Notes: generated from the letters alone by a model not told the origin. Shown: positions 20,156 through 35,445, numbered from the stretch's first letter. The stretch is DNA of 64,000 nt from Helianthus annuus (GCF_002127325.2 NC_035439.2:2112365-2176364); one strand, 5' to 3'. Translations and numbers: made by a program.

Positions 20156-20196
20156 TATAAGGAAACAATGGTAATCTGAAAGTGTGGGTTGTCACA
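17448..20196 (-). repeat. Gypsy LTR 1
   Basis: Begins TGTCACACC and ends GTTGTCACA on the plus strand. It lacks a 6-bp aggaac present in LTRs 2 and 3 (near 17990) and has its own variants near the right end. Carries repeated GGCCCA motifs and a TAA microsatellite. Confidence 0.93.
20110..20154. repeat. (TAA)n microsatellite in LTR 1
   Basis: About 45 bp here, against about 129 bp at 27006-27134 and about 84 bp at 33997-34080 in LTRs 2 and 3. It explains most of the LTR length differences. Confidence 0.95.
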
Positions 20197-20210
20197 TCAT
20201 CCCCAACTTG
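20197..20210 (-). other. Gypsy polypurine tract, copy 1
   Basis: AAGTTGGGGATGA on the minus strand abuts LTR 1. The same sequence recurs after LTR 2 at 27186. Confidence 0.7.
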
Positions 20211-22225
20211 AAAGAAATTTCGTCCCGAAATTTGACAAGTAAACACAAAGGAGTGAATCCGGATTGTTGCAGATTTTCCCCAGGTGCCACATCATCTCCA
20301 ACTTGAAGAGGAATTTCGTCCCGAAATTCACCAGTTTTACCAGAATTAGATTGGTTGACAGGAAAAAGTTGAGGATACTTGAGCTTCATCTGATCTTCAC
20401 GCTCCCACGTGAACTCCGGTCCACATCTTGAGTTCCAACGAATTCTCACAATCGGGATACGACTATGTTTACGCACCTTGACTTCCTGGTCCATGTGTTC
20501 GATAAATTCCTCCAGTAAAGGTATCGTACGTGTTTCATCAGACTGTTGAATGGTCCATCGTGACGTCAGTTAAGCTCGCCATGCTTCCCAAGCATCCCAC
20601 ACCCTCCCAGGGTGAGACTTTCAACACGGTACGATCGCCTACTGCGATCTTCCAGCGTTTCCCAAGTTTATTAGCTTTCCAGACAGTCACGTGTTGCCGC
20701 CAATCGACTCCCGATCCAAACAACCTTCCCCAAGAGTTTTGAGTACCAGTCCTGGACCAGTAATTAAGTTGTCCACCATCTCAATCTAACAAAAGGTTGA
20801 CATTATTGTCTATGTAATGCCTCAACAGAGATGTCTCGTTACCAAGATGATAACTGCCGCAGTAGTACTCAACCATTGGTAAAAGTCCTTCCAAGTTGCA
20901 CCAAAGCCAGTCACACACATGCTCGCAGCATGTCTTCGAGTACCAGGAGAGTTCGTTTTCTCTGATCCTTTTCCCAATGGCGATAAGCAATGCTCTGGTC
21001 CTGACGTGAGCCAAGGGTGTTGTGTATTGCCTGACATGAATCAAGGATAGATCAAATCAAAGATGACAGGAGTTGGCACCTCGTGCCCTAAAGCCGCATA
21101 TCTCAGAGGGATATTCACAAGCTGTGAAGACTCGTCAGTTCATCGACTGCAAGAAAGTGTGCTGGTAATGTGAGTCCATCAACGATCACCCAGGTGATAA
21201 TGTTTCCGCTTCGAGTTGTAAGTAGACTAGTGAAAAATTCCATGGCAGTCTGTTTTCATCTCCATATGTGTGTTTCTAGTTGCTAAAATCCCACCTTGAC
21301 TTTCCACAAGTCAAACATCGTTCCCATGTGTTGCTATGTGGGCCTTCAAGCCCAATCATCCGTACAGGGTCTTTAAGTTTTAACACATCCTATCAAAACT
21401 CAGATGAATAGAATATCGAGGCCCATGTGCTTCGCCTACACCAGTTCCCTAAGGTTGCTGTATAGTGAAGTCCAAATTTCGTTCCACGAAGTAACAAATA
21501 TCGTCCGACCTGCCAAAGGTTACTTCCCCATGCCCCGCATGGGTCAATCTTGAAAACTCTCTTCCTTCAGCTCTTCAGTTTGAACAAGGTGGATCTGACC
21601 AGGTATGTTAGAGTCAATGGCAGGCTGTCAAGCTAGTGCACGTCCAGGTTTCACGGTCGTATTCATCCAATAGCTCCATCCAGCAATGTCGTTACATGTT
21701 TAGCTCCTTCGAAACAAGGGATACGGGAGGCCCTTGTGATCGGTCTAAGTAATGTATCTGGTACCGTCCAAGTAATGCCTCCAGCTCAAATCCGAGATCG
21801 TGTCTTCCACCCCACGGTACGAGTCGCGCAATTGCAGGGTTGGGTTTCAAAAGCCGAAAAGACGTTCTCCCGTTTTATTTCCCATGAATTCACAGTTCCC
21901 CGCTGTGCTAAAGAGGTTGAAGTCACGCAATTTTCGAAAATCCCATGATGAATCTGCGATAGTATCCAGCGAACCCAAGGGATTGCTGTATCCCAGAAGG
22001 AATTTGAAATTGCATAAGATCAATCTGAAATTACAACCGGAAGATACTCAATCTTTCCTTCTTCAGGTTGCGAATCGGTGACGAGAGCTAGTATAGCAGG
22101 GTAGCCCTTCCGTAGACACTTCTGGGCTTTCATGGCTGAGATGATGCCAACCGTGGCACCCCTACGATGATCTTGAACTGATAAGTATTCCCCCACTAGG
22201 GAGAGGGATACACACGATTTTCTCT
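20197..22225 (-). pseudogene. Gypsy pol relic, copy 1
   Basis: Fragments of a Ty3/Gypsy polymerase are recognisable in broken frames. They include a GYYRRF-like piece of the reverse transcriptase/RNase H connection (about 21900-21960), integrase-like pieces resembling the region around a Y-H-L/T-S core (about 20820-21040), and the typical C-terminal integrase tail RIPIVRIRWN...GPEFTWERE (20392-20455). Large parts are missing and stops are frequent. Confidence 0.75.
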
Positions 22226-22564
22226 TTACAGAGAATTTCCGCTTGATGCATAGATAACCAAATCCAGGTCAACGACCACGTCAAAACTTACAAGAGGGTC
22301 GGGAGGTAGGTCAATGTCGAACACTTGACCCATGAGATCAAGTTTACAGTTAAAAAGAACATGAGGAGCTTCTATCGATTTACTATCAGCTAATTTTACT
22401 ACATGCTTATTTACAAGAGGGGTGGGAGTCGGTCCTAACTGACGATTGAACCCCAGAGACACACTACTCAAATTGGCACCAAAGTCGAATAAAATAGAAG
22501 CAAAAAGATCATTCAAAGAAGACGTACCGGTCACAACATTGTCATCATTGCGAGCTTCCCCCAG
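22226..22564 (-). pseudogene. Gypsy protease region, copy 1
   Basis: The frame following gag encodes a retropepsin-like segment. The active-site-like motif reads DFGAN where D-S/T-G-A is expected, followed by LSSVSLGF. It is out of frame with gag: a run of five G at the junction (plus strand ccccc, about 22560) has one base more than needed for a continuous Gag-protease frame. Copy 2 has the same lesion. Confidence 0.75.
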
Positions 22565-23783
22565 CGCCAATAGTAAATACTCTTCCACGTGCTCCGTTCC
22601 CACCATTGTTCCCATTGTTGTCGCTCCCAGTATTGTTGTTGTTGCCAGCATTCTGATTAAGCTGAGGGCATTCCCTCTTAAAATGACCCTCATCACCACA
22701 CTGAAAGCACCCCTTTTGATTTCCCCGATTCTGTTGAGACTGATGCCTCTCCTGTTGCTGTGGCGGATGCTGCTGCTTAGGAAGCCAGACTCTACAATCC
22801 TTAGCCATATGTCCCACCTTGTTGCACCTGTCACATACCCGGGTGCATGGCCCGCGATGGTGGAACATACACTTATCACACTTTGGTAGCTTTCCCGCAT
22901 AAGAACCCTGATTTGAATTGTTGTTTTGATTCTGGTTCACAGAAGACGACTGGCTAAAACTACGGTGGATGCCGTTGTCTGCCCTTTTCTGAGATTGGTT
23001 GGCACCGGTTGCTTTGTCAGTATCATTCCATTTGCGCTTGTTATCACCGGCAGGTGTGGTAGCTGTAGCAGTCGAGGTAGTAGCAGAAACACGTGGCGGT
23101 AAGTTGCCACGTTCGACCTCTTGGTCAGTAATCTTATGTGCCAAACGGACGATACGGGGAAGATTGTCTAAGTTTGCAGCAGTAACGTACCCCTTAACAG
23201 CTGGTGCTAAGCCCTTGAGATACAACTCAATTCGCCGATGTGGGGGTTGAGACATGTTAGGGCACAAAGTTGCTAAATCATTAGACCTCCTAGTGTATGC
23301 TTCAATCTCAGATCTCTCCATTTTCAGATTATAGTACTCGTTTTCCAGTTTCTGAACCTCATCACGAGGACAATACTCCTCTCTCATCAACTCCTTGAAA
23401 TCATCCCAAGTAGTGGCATTCGCCATCTCAATACCCAACATCTGAACCTGGGCATTCCACCATGTCAGGGAACCATCCTCGAGTGTGCCCGTAGCATACT
23501 TCACTTTGTCCCCAGCAGGACAGTTACACATTGCAAATACCGATTCTGCCTTCTCGAACCATCGCAGGAGTCCTACAGCCCCTTCGGTCCCACTAAAGGT
23601 CTGTGGCTTACAATCCATGAACATCTTGTACGTACATGCAGGTGGAGCAGGTGGATTGTTTTGATTCGCAGGTTGACCAGCCTGGTAAGCCGCTAGGGCT
23701 TCAGCTACACGAATGTTGATCAAGTTGGTTAATTCGGCCTGCGTCATAGCAATGTGGCCACGTCCATGGCCTCGTCCGCTCAT
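22545..23783 (-). CDS. gag: Gypsy Gag, copy 1
   Basis: An intact frame of 412 codons from the Met of MSGRGHGRGH at 23783; an upstream Met at 23840 is possible but adds a hydrophobic stretch unlike Gag. A retrotransposon gag domain covers about residues 60-190 (counted from 23783; includes FSGTEGAVGLLRWFEKAE and LTWWN). Two standard zinc knuckles are present, CDRCNKVGHMAKDC and CFQCGDEGHFKREC, with a third cysteine cluster CDKCMFHHRGPC just before. The C-terminus is Asn/Gly-rich. It would form particles and bind element RNA. The end (GAGGSSQ) comes from the frameshift into the protease region. Confidence 0.9.
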   Translation of the reverse strand: MSGRGHGRGHIAMTQAELTNLINIRVAEALAAYQAGQPANQNNPPAPPACTYKMFMDCKPQTFSGTEGAVGLLRWFEKAESVFAMCNCPAGDKVKYATGTLEDGSLTWWNAQVQMLGIEMANATTWDDFKELMREEYCPRDEVQKLENEYYNLKMERSEIEAYTRRSNDLATLCPNMSQPPHRRIELYLKGLAPAVKGYVTAANLDNLPRIVRLAHKITDQEVERGNLPPRVSATTSTATATTPAGDNKRKWNDTDKATGANQSQKRADNGIHRSFSQSSSVNQNQNNNSNQGSYAGKLPKCDKCMFHHRGPCTRVCDRCNKVGHMAKDCRVWLPKQQHPPQQQERHQSQQNRGNQKGCFQCGDEGHFKRECPQLNQNAGNNNNTGSDNNGNNGGNGARGRVFTIGAGGSSQ

Positions 23784-24320
23784 GTTTCTATACAAGAAGA
23801 GAAAGGATTTAAAATGCAAGTTCGAGTAGAAGTCAAACATTACTATGACATCTATAGACTACTGAGTTCTAACATATCACCAATTAGCCGAGCAGAACCC
23901 TTTTCACACTCGTTAAGCCTCACTGGGAGTCACATGCACCTCACATTATTATTATGTGTGCACCCATAATAATAAGGCGTTTTGCATGTTTATCTCAGTG
24001 CCTCTTAACTTGTGTTAAAAGGTTCCCCACATTCAAATAGAAAACGAAAGGTTTTACAGGATTAAGAATCACAATAGTCAATGGGTAGTGTCACACTAAC
24101 AGATCACATAACAGGGGTTGGTAACATAAGGGCTAACGCTGTTGTGCCAAGTGTGAATTCACGTGAATGTCATACATAAGTGTACACTAGATATACTATG
24201 CAATAGTAAATGAGAAACGAACCTTGCAGTCTGGAGCTGAGTGTCATGGTCGATTTCGGTAGTGTTCAGTTATAGTCTGGTTTTATGAAAACATTTTAAA
24301 ACCAAGTTCACTATAACCAG
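23784..24320 (-). other. Gypsy leader, copy 1
   Basis: Untranslated sequence between primer site and gag, without a significant frame. A near-palindrome with ATTATTATTATG and CATAATAATAA arms lies at about 23944-23976. Confidence 0.7.
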
Positions 24321-24334
24321 TGGCTCTGATACCA
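24321..24334 (-). other. Gypsy tRNA-iMet primer site, copy 1
   Basis: TGGTATCAGAGCCA on the minus strand, three bases inside LTR 2. Confidence 0.92.
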
Positions 24335-24337
24335 AAC

Positions 24338-27185
<2,848 letters not shown>

Positions 27186-29215
27186 TCATCCCCAACTTGA
27201 AAGAAATTTCGTCCCGAAATTTGACAAGTAAACACAAAGGAGTGAATCCGGATTGTTGCAGATTTTCCCCAGGTGCCACATCATCCCCAACTTGAAGAGG
27301 AATTTCGTCCCGAAATTCACCAGTTTTACCAGAATTAGATTGGTTGATAGGAAAAAGTTGAGGATACTTGAGCTTCATCTGATCTTCACGCTCCCACGTG
27401 AACTCCGGTCCACATCTTGAGTTCCAACGAATTCTCACAATCGGGATACGACTATGTTTACGCACCTTGACTTCCTGGTCCATGTGTTCGATAAATTCCT
27501 CCAGTAAAGGTATCGTACATGTTTCATCAGACTGTTGAATGGTCCATCGTGACGTCAGTTAAGCTCGCCATGCTTCCCAAGCATCCCACACCCTCCCAGG
27601 GTGAGACTTTCAACACGGTACGATCGCCTACTGCGATCTTCCAGCGTTTCCCAAGTTTATTAGCTTTCCAGACAGTCACGTGTTGCCGCCAATCGACTCC
27701 CGATCCAAACAACCTTCCCCAAGAGTTTTGAGTACCAGTCCTGGACCAGTAATTAAGTTGTCCACCATCTCAATCTAACAAAAGGTTGACATTATTGTCT
27801 ATGTAATGCCTCAACAGAGATGTCTCGTTACCAAGATGATAACTGCCGCAGTAGTACTCAACCATTGGTAAAAGTCCTTCCAAGTTGCACCAAAGCCAGT
27901 CACACACATGCTCGCAGCATGTCTTCGAGTACCAGGAGAGTTCGTTTTCTCTGATCCTTTTCCCAATGGCGATAAGCAATGCTCTGGTCCTGACGTGAGC
28001 CAAGGGTGTTGTGTATTGCCTGACATGAATCAAGGATAGATCAAATCAAAGATGACAGGAGTTGGCACCTCGTGCCCTAAAGCCGCATATCTCAGAGGGA
28101 TATTCACAAGCTGTGAAGACTCGTCAGTTCATCGACTGCAAGAAAGTGTGCTGGTAATGTGAGTCCATCAACGATCACCCAGGTGATAATGTTTCCGCTT
28201 CGAGTTGTAAGTAGACTAGTGAAAAATTCCATGGCAGTCTGTTTTCATCTCCATATGTGTGTTTCTAGTTGCTAAAATCCCACCTTGACTTTCCACAAGT
28301 CAAACATCGTTCCCATGTGTTGCTATGTGGGCCTTCAGGCCCAATCATCCGTACAGGGTCTTTAAGTTTTAACACATCCTATCAAAACTCAGATGAATAG
28401 AATATCGAGGCCCATGTGCTTCGCCTACACCAGTTCCCTAAGGTTGCTGTATAGTGAAGTCCAAATTTCGTTCCACGAAGTAACAAATATCGTCCGACCT
28501 GCCAAAGGTTACTTCCCCATGCCCCGCATGGGTCAATCTTGAAAACTCTCTTCCTTCAGCTCTTCAGTTTGAACAAGGTGGATCTGACCAGGTATGTTAG
28601 AGTCAATGGCAGGCTGTCAAGCTAGTGCACGTCCAGGTTTCACGGTCGTATTCATCCAATAGCTCCATCCAGCAATGTCGTTACATGTTTAGCTCCTTCG
28701 AAACAAGGGGATACGGGAGGCCCTTGTGATCGGTCTAAGTAATGTATCTGGTACCGTCCAAGTAATGCCTCCAGCTCAAATCCGAGATCGTGTCTTCCAC
28801 CCCAGGGTACGAGTCGCGCAATTGCAGGGTTGGGTTTCAAAAGCCGAAAAGACGTTCTCCCGTTTTATTTCCCATGAATTCACAGTTCCCCGCTGTGCTA
28901 AAGAGGTTGAAGTCACGCAATTTTCGAAAATCCCATGATGAATCTGCGATAGTATCCAGCGAACCCAAGGGATTGCTGTATCCCAGAAGGAATTTGAAAT
29001 TGCATAAGATCAATCTGAAATTACAACCGGAAGATACTCAATCTTTCCTTCTTCAGGTTGCGAATCGGTGACGAGAGCTAGTATAGCAGGGTAGCCCTTC
29101 CGTAGACACTTCTGGGCTTTCATGGCTGAGATGATGCCAACCGTGGCACCCCCACGATGATCTTGAACTGATAAGTATTCCCCCACTAGGGAGAGGGATA
29201 CACACGATTTTCTCT
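27186..29215 (-). pseudogene. Gypsy pol relic, copy 2
   Basis: Nearly identical to 20197-22225, with the same broken polymerase and integrase fragments and the same C-terminal integrase tail (27381-27444). Confidence 0.75.
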
Positions 29216-29554
29216 TTACAGAGAATTTCCGCTTGATGCATAGATAACCAAATCCAGGTCAACGACCACGTCAAAACTTACAAGAGGGTCGGGAGGTAGG
29301 TCAATGTCGAACACTTGACCCATGAGATCAAGTTTATAGTTAAAAAGAACATGAGGAGCTTCTATCGATTTACTATCAGCTAATTTTACTACATGCTTAT
29401 TTACAAGAGGGGTGGGAGTCGGTCCTAACTGACGATTGAACCCCAGAGACACACAACTCAAATTGGCACCAAAGTCGAATAAAATAGAAGCAAAAAGATC
29501 ATTCAAAGAAGACGTACCGGTCACAACATTGTCATCATTGCGAGCTTCCCCCAG
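29216..29554 (-). pseudogene. Gypsy protease region, copy 2
   Basis: Same DFGAN retropepsin-like segment and same five-G frameshift as copy 1, with a few substitutions. Confidence 0.72.
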
Positions 29555-30773
29555 CGCCAATAGTAAATACTCTTCCACGTGCTCCGTTCCCACCATTGTT
29601 CCCATTGTTGTCGCTCCCAGTATTGTTGTTGTTGCCAGCATTCTGATTAAGCTGAGGGCATTCCCTCTTAAAATGACCCTCATCACCACACTGAAAGCAC
29701 CCCTTTTGATTTCCCCGATTCTGTTGAGACTGATGCCTCTCCTGTTGCTGTGGCGGATGCTGCTGCTTAGGAAGCCAGACTCTACAATCCTTAGCCATAT
29801 GTCCCACCTTGTTGCACCTGTGACATACCCGGGTGCATGGCCCGCGATGGTGGAACATACACTTATCACACTTTGGTAGCTTTCCCGCATAAGAACCCTG
29901 ATTTGAATTGTTGTTTTGATTCTGGTTCACAGAAGACGACTGGCTAAAACTACGGTGGATGCCGTTGTCTGCCCTTTTCTGAGATTGGTTGGCACCGGTT
30001 GCTTTGTCAGTATCATTCCATTTGCGCTTGTTATCACCGGCAGGTGTGGTAGCTGTAGCAGTCGAGGTAGTAGCAGAAACACGTGGCGGTAAGTTGCCAC
30101 GTTCGACCTCTTGGTCAGTAATCTTATGTGCCAAACGGACGATACGGGGAAGATTGCCTAAGTTTGCAGCAGTAACGTACCCCTTAACAGCTGGTGCTAA
30201 GTCCTTGAGATACAACTCAATTCGCCGATGTGGGGGTCGAGACATGTTAGGGCACAAAGTTGCTAAATCATTAGACCTCCTAGTGTATGCTTCAATCTCA
30301 AATCCCTCCATTTTCAGATTATAGTACTAGTTTTCCAGTTTCTGAACCTCATCACGAGGACAATACTCCTCTCTCATCAACTCCTTGAAATCATCCCAAG
30401 TAGTGGCATTCGCCATCTCAATACCCAACATCTGAACCTGGGCATTCCACCATGTCAGGGAACCATCCTCGAGTGTGCCCGTAGCATACTTCACTTTGTC
30501 CCCAGCAGGACAGTTACACATTGCAAATACTGATTCTGCCTTCTCGAACCATCGCAAGAGTCCTACAGCCCCTTCGGTCCCACTGAAGGTCTGTGGCTTA
30601 CAATCCATGAACATCTTGTACGTACATGCAGGTGGAGCAGGTGGATTGTTTTGATTCGCAGGTTGACCAGCCTGGTAAGCCGCTAGGGCTTCAGCTACAC
30701 GAATGTTGATCAAGTTGGTTAATTCGGCCTGCGTCATAGCAATGTGGCCACGTCCATGGCCTCGTCCGCTCAT
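29535..30773 (-). pseudogene. Gypsy Gag, copy 2, with a nonsense codon
   Basis: Same protein as copy 1, but the GAG codon in KLENEYY is TAG at 30327-30329, a G to T change. This ends the frame after about 148 codons from the MSGRGH start (30773). The downstream part (30311-29535) stays open, with both zinc knuckles; one knuckle reads CHRCNKVGHMAKDC. Confidence 0.9.
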
Positions 30774-31310
30774 GTTTCTATACAAGAAGAGAAAGGATTT
30801 AAAATGCAAGTTCGAGTAGAAGTCAAACATTACTATGACCTCTATAGACTACTGAGTTCTAACATATCACCAATTAGCCGAGCAGAACCCTTTTCACACT
30901 CGTTAAGCCTCACTGGGAGTCACATGCACCTCACATTATTATTATGTGTGCACCCATAATAATAAGGCGTTTTGCATGTTTATCTCAGTGCCTCTTAACT
31001 TGTGTTAAAAGGTTCCCCACATTCAAATAGAAAACGAAAGGTTTTACAGGATTAAGAATCACAATAGTCAATGGGTAGTGTCACACTAACAGATCACATA
31101 ACAGGGGTTGGTAACATAAGGGCTAACGCTGTTGTGCCAAGTGTGAATTCACGTGAATGTCATACATAAGTGTACACTAGATATACTATGCAATAGTAAA
31201 TGAGAAACGAACCTTGCAGTCTGGAGCTGAGTGTCATGGTCGATTTCGGTAGTGTTCAGTTATAGTCTGGTTTTATAAAAACATTTTAAAACCAAGTTCA
31301 CTATAACCAG

Positions 31311-31324
31311 TGGCTCTGATACCA
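31311..31324 (-). other. Gypsy tRNA-iMet primer site, copy 2
   Basis: TGGTATCAGAGCCA on the minus strand, next to LTR 3. Confidence 0.92.
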
Positions 31325-31327
31325 AAC

Positions 31328-33996
31328 TGTCACACCCCCAAAATACCACATAGGGAATGTCTCTGCTAGGCATGTGACATACCAACAACGAGCCACTAAT
31401 TACATTGAACCCATACAAGTTTCAAAATAAAATCCTCAGTTAATAATGAAAAACACCATCAGTAAGTTTAAATGAAAACCTACATGTTCAGCGGAAGCAA
31501 ATAGTAAACCAATGTTAAATCGTTTCAAAAAAAACCAATGTATGATATCAATAGTTCATTCACATGAATCCCTCCAGTCGACCCATGACCACTCCAGCTA
31601 CTCCAGACAGCAAGTTCCCAAATCCAAGATATCTAACAACCTGCGAGCATGCAACAAGTGTATCAGACAACGCTGGTGAATTCATAGTTTTATGAAAATG
31701 ATAGTTACCAAGTGTTTACTTAATCCATTGAAATTTAATTCCGAAAGTAATGTTGAAAACAATGTTGATAATACCCCAATACAAGACGGCTTCTGATTAT
31801 TTTGCCCTTTCTCCAATGCTCCTATCAAAGCATTGGTCATGACTAGGTCATTAGTTCAACACCCGTCCTCCCAGGAACGGGGTGAGGTTGCCAAACCTAA
31901 GTAGCGCTACTAACTAATACCATGTTACCTTCCTGGTAACCAAACAACACGGAGGGACTTTAAAGGTGATAGGAAGAGTATATTATCCAACATTCCCGTT
32001 TTTACCCAAAAGACTTATCCCTGCTCGGGATACCCACTGATTGTCCCAACCACCGGGACGCATGCTCAAGAGAGATGAACTCACCTTTGGTTTGCTCGGT
32101 AAGATTAGTTACGTGTTCAAATTGCTCAAACGATCCTAACATGGATACCATTAACAATCAGTCGTATATCGCTTAATCTTTTCATTCTATACACACATTA
32201 CACAAATAGGAACTGTATAATGTCATGCAAGTTATCAGATTATGCAACTAAACAATTTGCCACAAACACCATGCTTTCATGTAATAAGTGTTTTGAATCC
32301 CCACCATGTTGATGATTCACCGGGCACCACTTTAAATATCAATTTACAACATTAAACGTCTATTATGTAAACAAATACTTGTGCTAGACTAAGCCCCCAA
32401 ACCCTCTTCAATGTGTGACCGGCCCATTACCATTGACTTGGCCCACTGTTAACCCTTACATCAAGTTATAATCCATCATGTATAGGGATTACATTAGCAT
32501 AACAACTAATACATTTATTGAATCTCGGCCCACAATCCAAATATTCTGATTAAAAGTTGCAGCCCCATTATATCAGAAATTCTAAAACATAGTGTGGTCC
32601 GATTACAAATGAATTAGTCTAATAATGTTTAGCACTCCATTTAACCTATAATAACCCAACTAACATACATGCAATCTGCCAAGGTATTCAGCCCAGATTT
32701 TATGTGAGGCCCAATGATTTCTTTATGTTAATTACTTCCAATTAACCAGCCCAACACAAATCAATTATCATCAATATTAACCGCAACCTAGTTTCATACC
32801 ACTTGCCATTAAAATCACCTAACAATATACCCTACTTGCTAATGAATGGCTAAAATAAGATCATCAATTAAATCGAACCAATATGACACACCAACGAACC
32901 ACACTGTTTTGTTAATTTATATATAATATTCGTGCACTAACTGTGTATAATTAAAGCCACAAATTTGTTTTGCATATTATAATTTCATACACATATACAA
33001 TCCTTTTTGCAAATACCTAATATGAATTTATAGTTTCAATCTTATCTTTATTCGATTACCACAGCCCATAAGATCTTACCACTCTTCGTTCATTATCAGT
33101 TTAAAGAATTCATCAATTAACATGAGCAAACTTAAGCAATTAGTGGCAAAACATTAACAGAAGCTTATTAAAGCTATTAACTAAGTACACAAGATTTATT
33201 CATGTAAACCCTACTCTTTCTAACTCATTAAAATTATACGAAACCATGTATTGTCATAAATCAGATTCCATACAATATAATAGTACTAACCGGACTAAGG
33301 ATGTTGCTATTCACAAGAGTCTAGCTTCAACAGGAAGTGAAATTCTTCGAAGGGTAGTCTGATCGCAAGAACAAGAAGAAGGAATGGGGTGTACTAGGGT
33401 TGGTTCAACTTCCAAATCACAATTTACGTGCCCCCTTTATCTCTCTTGTATACGAAACCCATAATGGATTTGGGCTTAATTAACAAGTGTGGGCCGATGG
33501 GTTCAGAAAATAAGATGAAGGTTCAAAGTGGGTGATCTAATACATGTAATACATGCATCGCGGCCCAAAAAGAAGTGCGGTCCAAAAGAAGTGTGTTGCG
33601 GCCCAAGTGAGAGACTAGACGACACTACATTATTTACTCTACTACGTACGTACAAATACGCCAATGCGACATAAGCAATTAAACACGATTAATACATATA
33701 ACACGTTTAACGACTTCGTGTACAGTTAATATGCACACATAAATATCTAGTAACGTACACATGTAATCTTATAAACACAATCAGGGTAAAGCTTCATATA
33801 TAACACATCACATATACATGCATATCACAGTTTCCATAATGAGTCTCGCAAAACATGTTCATACACGTAATCGTACCTATATCATATCATTGCGCAACAA
33901 GTTGTTATTATTGTTATATTTATATAACATAAACATAACTACCACTTATGAGAAAAGTTAGAGCAGACGAGTATTGAGTTTTACTGGACCAGACAA

Positions 33997-34080
<84 letters not shown>

Positions 34081-34121
34081 TATAAGGAAACAATGGTAAT
34101 CTGAAAGTGTGGGTTGTCACA
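31328..34121 (-). repeat. Gypsy LTR 3
   Basis: Right boundary of the array; ends TGTCACA at 34121, followed by the target duplication ttcct. Its terminal bases supply the present stop codon of the F-box frame. Confidence 0.93.
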
Positions 34122-35145
34122 TTCCTGGCCGTCTTTTTCTCGGCAACTTCTTGTGAAAATGGGGAGACACAAGACTCTCCACGTATATTGGTGTTCCGAG
34201 GAACACCCGACTTTTGCGCAACCAATGATTATGAGACCATATTTCATGACACAAGGGCCTCTTATTTGGAATGTAATTTTTCAATAGTTTCATGTTGTGC
34301 ACAGCCTCATCCTTGATCGCACGTTCCCACCCAAACATTTCCCAAGACCGCTCCTTATTCATTACCCAAACATTACGCATAAATACATTTGGGTATAAAC
34401 ATAAACACTCATTCATAGTCCCCAAACGCATTGAAGAGTGTTGAACATTATATAGCTGGTGGTATCTCACTTCATCTGGCATAGGGACTTCTAGAAACTT
34501 CTCCTCGGAGAAATGAAATGAAAGAATTACATTTTTCTTTTCGGATGAAGTATCATATGCATATGCCAACCAATGAAGGGCCCCTTTGCATAAGATACCG
34601 ACTCTGCTACTAAAAACATAATTAATTTCCCCGGTAACCTTCCAAGCATTGGATCTCAAACTAAATACTTGAAAACATGTATGATTTTCATCTTTCTTAA
34701 ACCCTAAGACAAGTTTATAATCATCTGTTGATGAGTCATAACCGAAGCCCCAACACAGAGAATCGGTTTCAGGATTTTGGTGCTTGGTTACTTTCTGTAC
34801 CTCTCTAGTCGAAGGATTAACTACTAGAATTTTAGCAGGCGAAGGGGAGACACACACCAACCCATTTGACGAACCAATTAGATGCCGGTCATTGAGGCCA
34901 AAGAAGTTGTCGTCAATCGCATAGTTCCACGATGAAATGTATTCGGCTTCTTTAGATATAGTAATTCTTCGATGTCTAAATCTTTCATCGTCATGGTCAT
35001 GGTCATTATCATATTGATGATTGAGATGGGCTTTAATGAAACGTGGACTCGACCATGACTTGCAGACACTCTTGCATCGGAGGAGATCTTCCACATCTAG
35101 TCTTATAAGTATCTCCTCTTCGACTTCATACAAAGGATGTGCCAT
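34117..35145 (-). CDS. F-box protein with F-box-associated domain
   Basis: A single-exon frame of 342 codons. Residues about 5-43 form an F-box (EEEILIRLDVEDLLRCKSVC, then CKSW), which would bind the SKP1 adaptor of an SCF ubiquitin ligase. A typical F-box-associated substrate region follows, with SSNGLVC (92-98), NPSTRE (110-115), WGFGYDSSTDDYKLV (132-146) and GALHWLA (188-194). Length is normal for plant F-box/FBA proteins, which form large, fast-evolving families. The Gypsy array inserted at the extreme C-terminus: the last codon and TGA come from the LTR, replacing seven native codons. The core domains are intact, so a functional protein is possible if the LTR can supply a 3' end. The substrate is unknown. 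Confidence 0.9.
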   Translation of the reverse strand: MAHPLYEVEEEILIRLDVEDLLRCKSVCKSWSSPRFIKAHLNHQYDNDHDHDDERFRHRRITISKEAEYISSWNYAIDDNFFGLNDRHLIGSSNGLVCVSPSPAKILVVNPSTREVQKVTKHQNPETDSLCWGFGYDSSTDDYKLVLGFKKDENHTCFQVFSLRSNAWKVTGEINYVFSSRVGILCKGALHWLAYAYDTSSEKKNVILSFHFSEEKFLEVPMPDEVRYHQLYNVQHSSMRLGTMNECLCLYPNVFMRNVWVMNKERSWEMFGWERAIKDEAVHNMKLLKNYIPNKRPLCHEIWSHNHWLRKSRVFLGTPIYVESLVSPHFHKKLPRKRRPGM

Positions 35146-35193
35146 TGAAACCCTAGGTTTGGCAACGGGTCCGAAAAGGGGAAAGAGAGGATG

Positions 35194-35217
35194 TGTGTGT
35201 GTGTGTGGGGGGGGGTT
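35194..35217. repeat. (GT)n then poly-G tract in the F-box 5' region
   Basis: A GT run followed by nine G, within the likely 5' untranslated region of the F-box gene. Confidence 0.85.
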
Positions 35218-35256
35218 GCGTTAAACTGAGAGATTTGTTTTGAGTTTTGACGAATG

Positions 35257-35263
35257 ATTTATA
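35257..35263 (-). promoter_or_regulatory. Probable TATA box of the F-box gene
   Basis: TATAAAT on the minus strand, about 112 bp upstream of the ATG, leaving room for a 5' untranslated region of about 80 bases. Only some 75 bp separate it from the (AT)n tract, so the promoter is squeezed against the TIR element insertion. Confidence 0.5.
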
Positions 35264-35336
35264 AGGGAGTATTATAAATGCCAACAACATAAAGATAAAT
35301 CATGGTTAATGAAGTTTTTACCATCATGTTACCGAT

Positions 35337-35338
<2 letters not shown>

Positions 35339-35406
<68 letters not shown>

Positions 35407-35407
35407 C

Positions 35408-35444
<37 letters not shown>

Positions 35445-35445
35445 C

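Noticed and set aside
20192..20494. Small 100-codon frame beginning MDQEVKVRKH, also 27181-27483
   Set aside because: It is the C-terminal tail of Gypsy integrase left in a decayed pol, not an independent gene.
22446..22889. 147-codon plus-strand frame, also 29436-29879
   Set aside because: Antisense shadow of the Gypsy gag and protease region.
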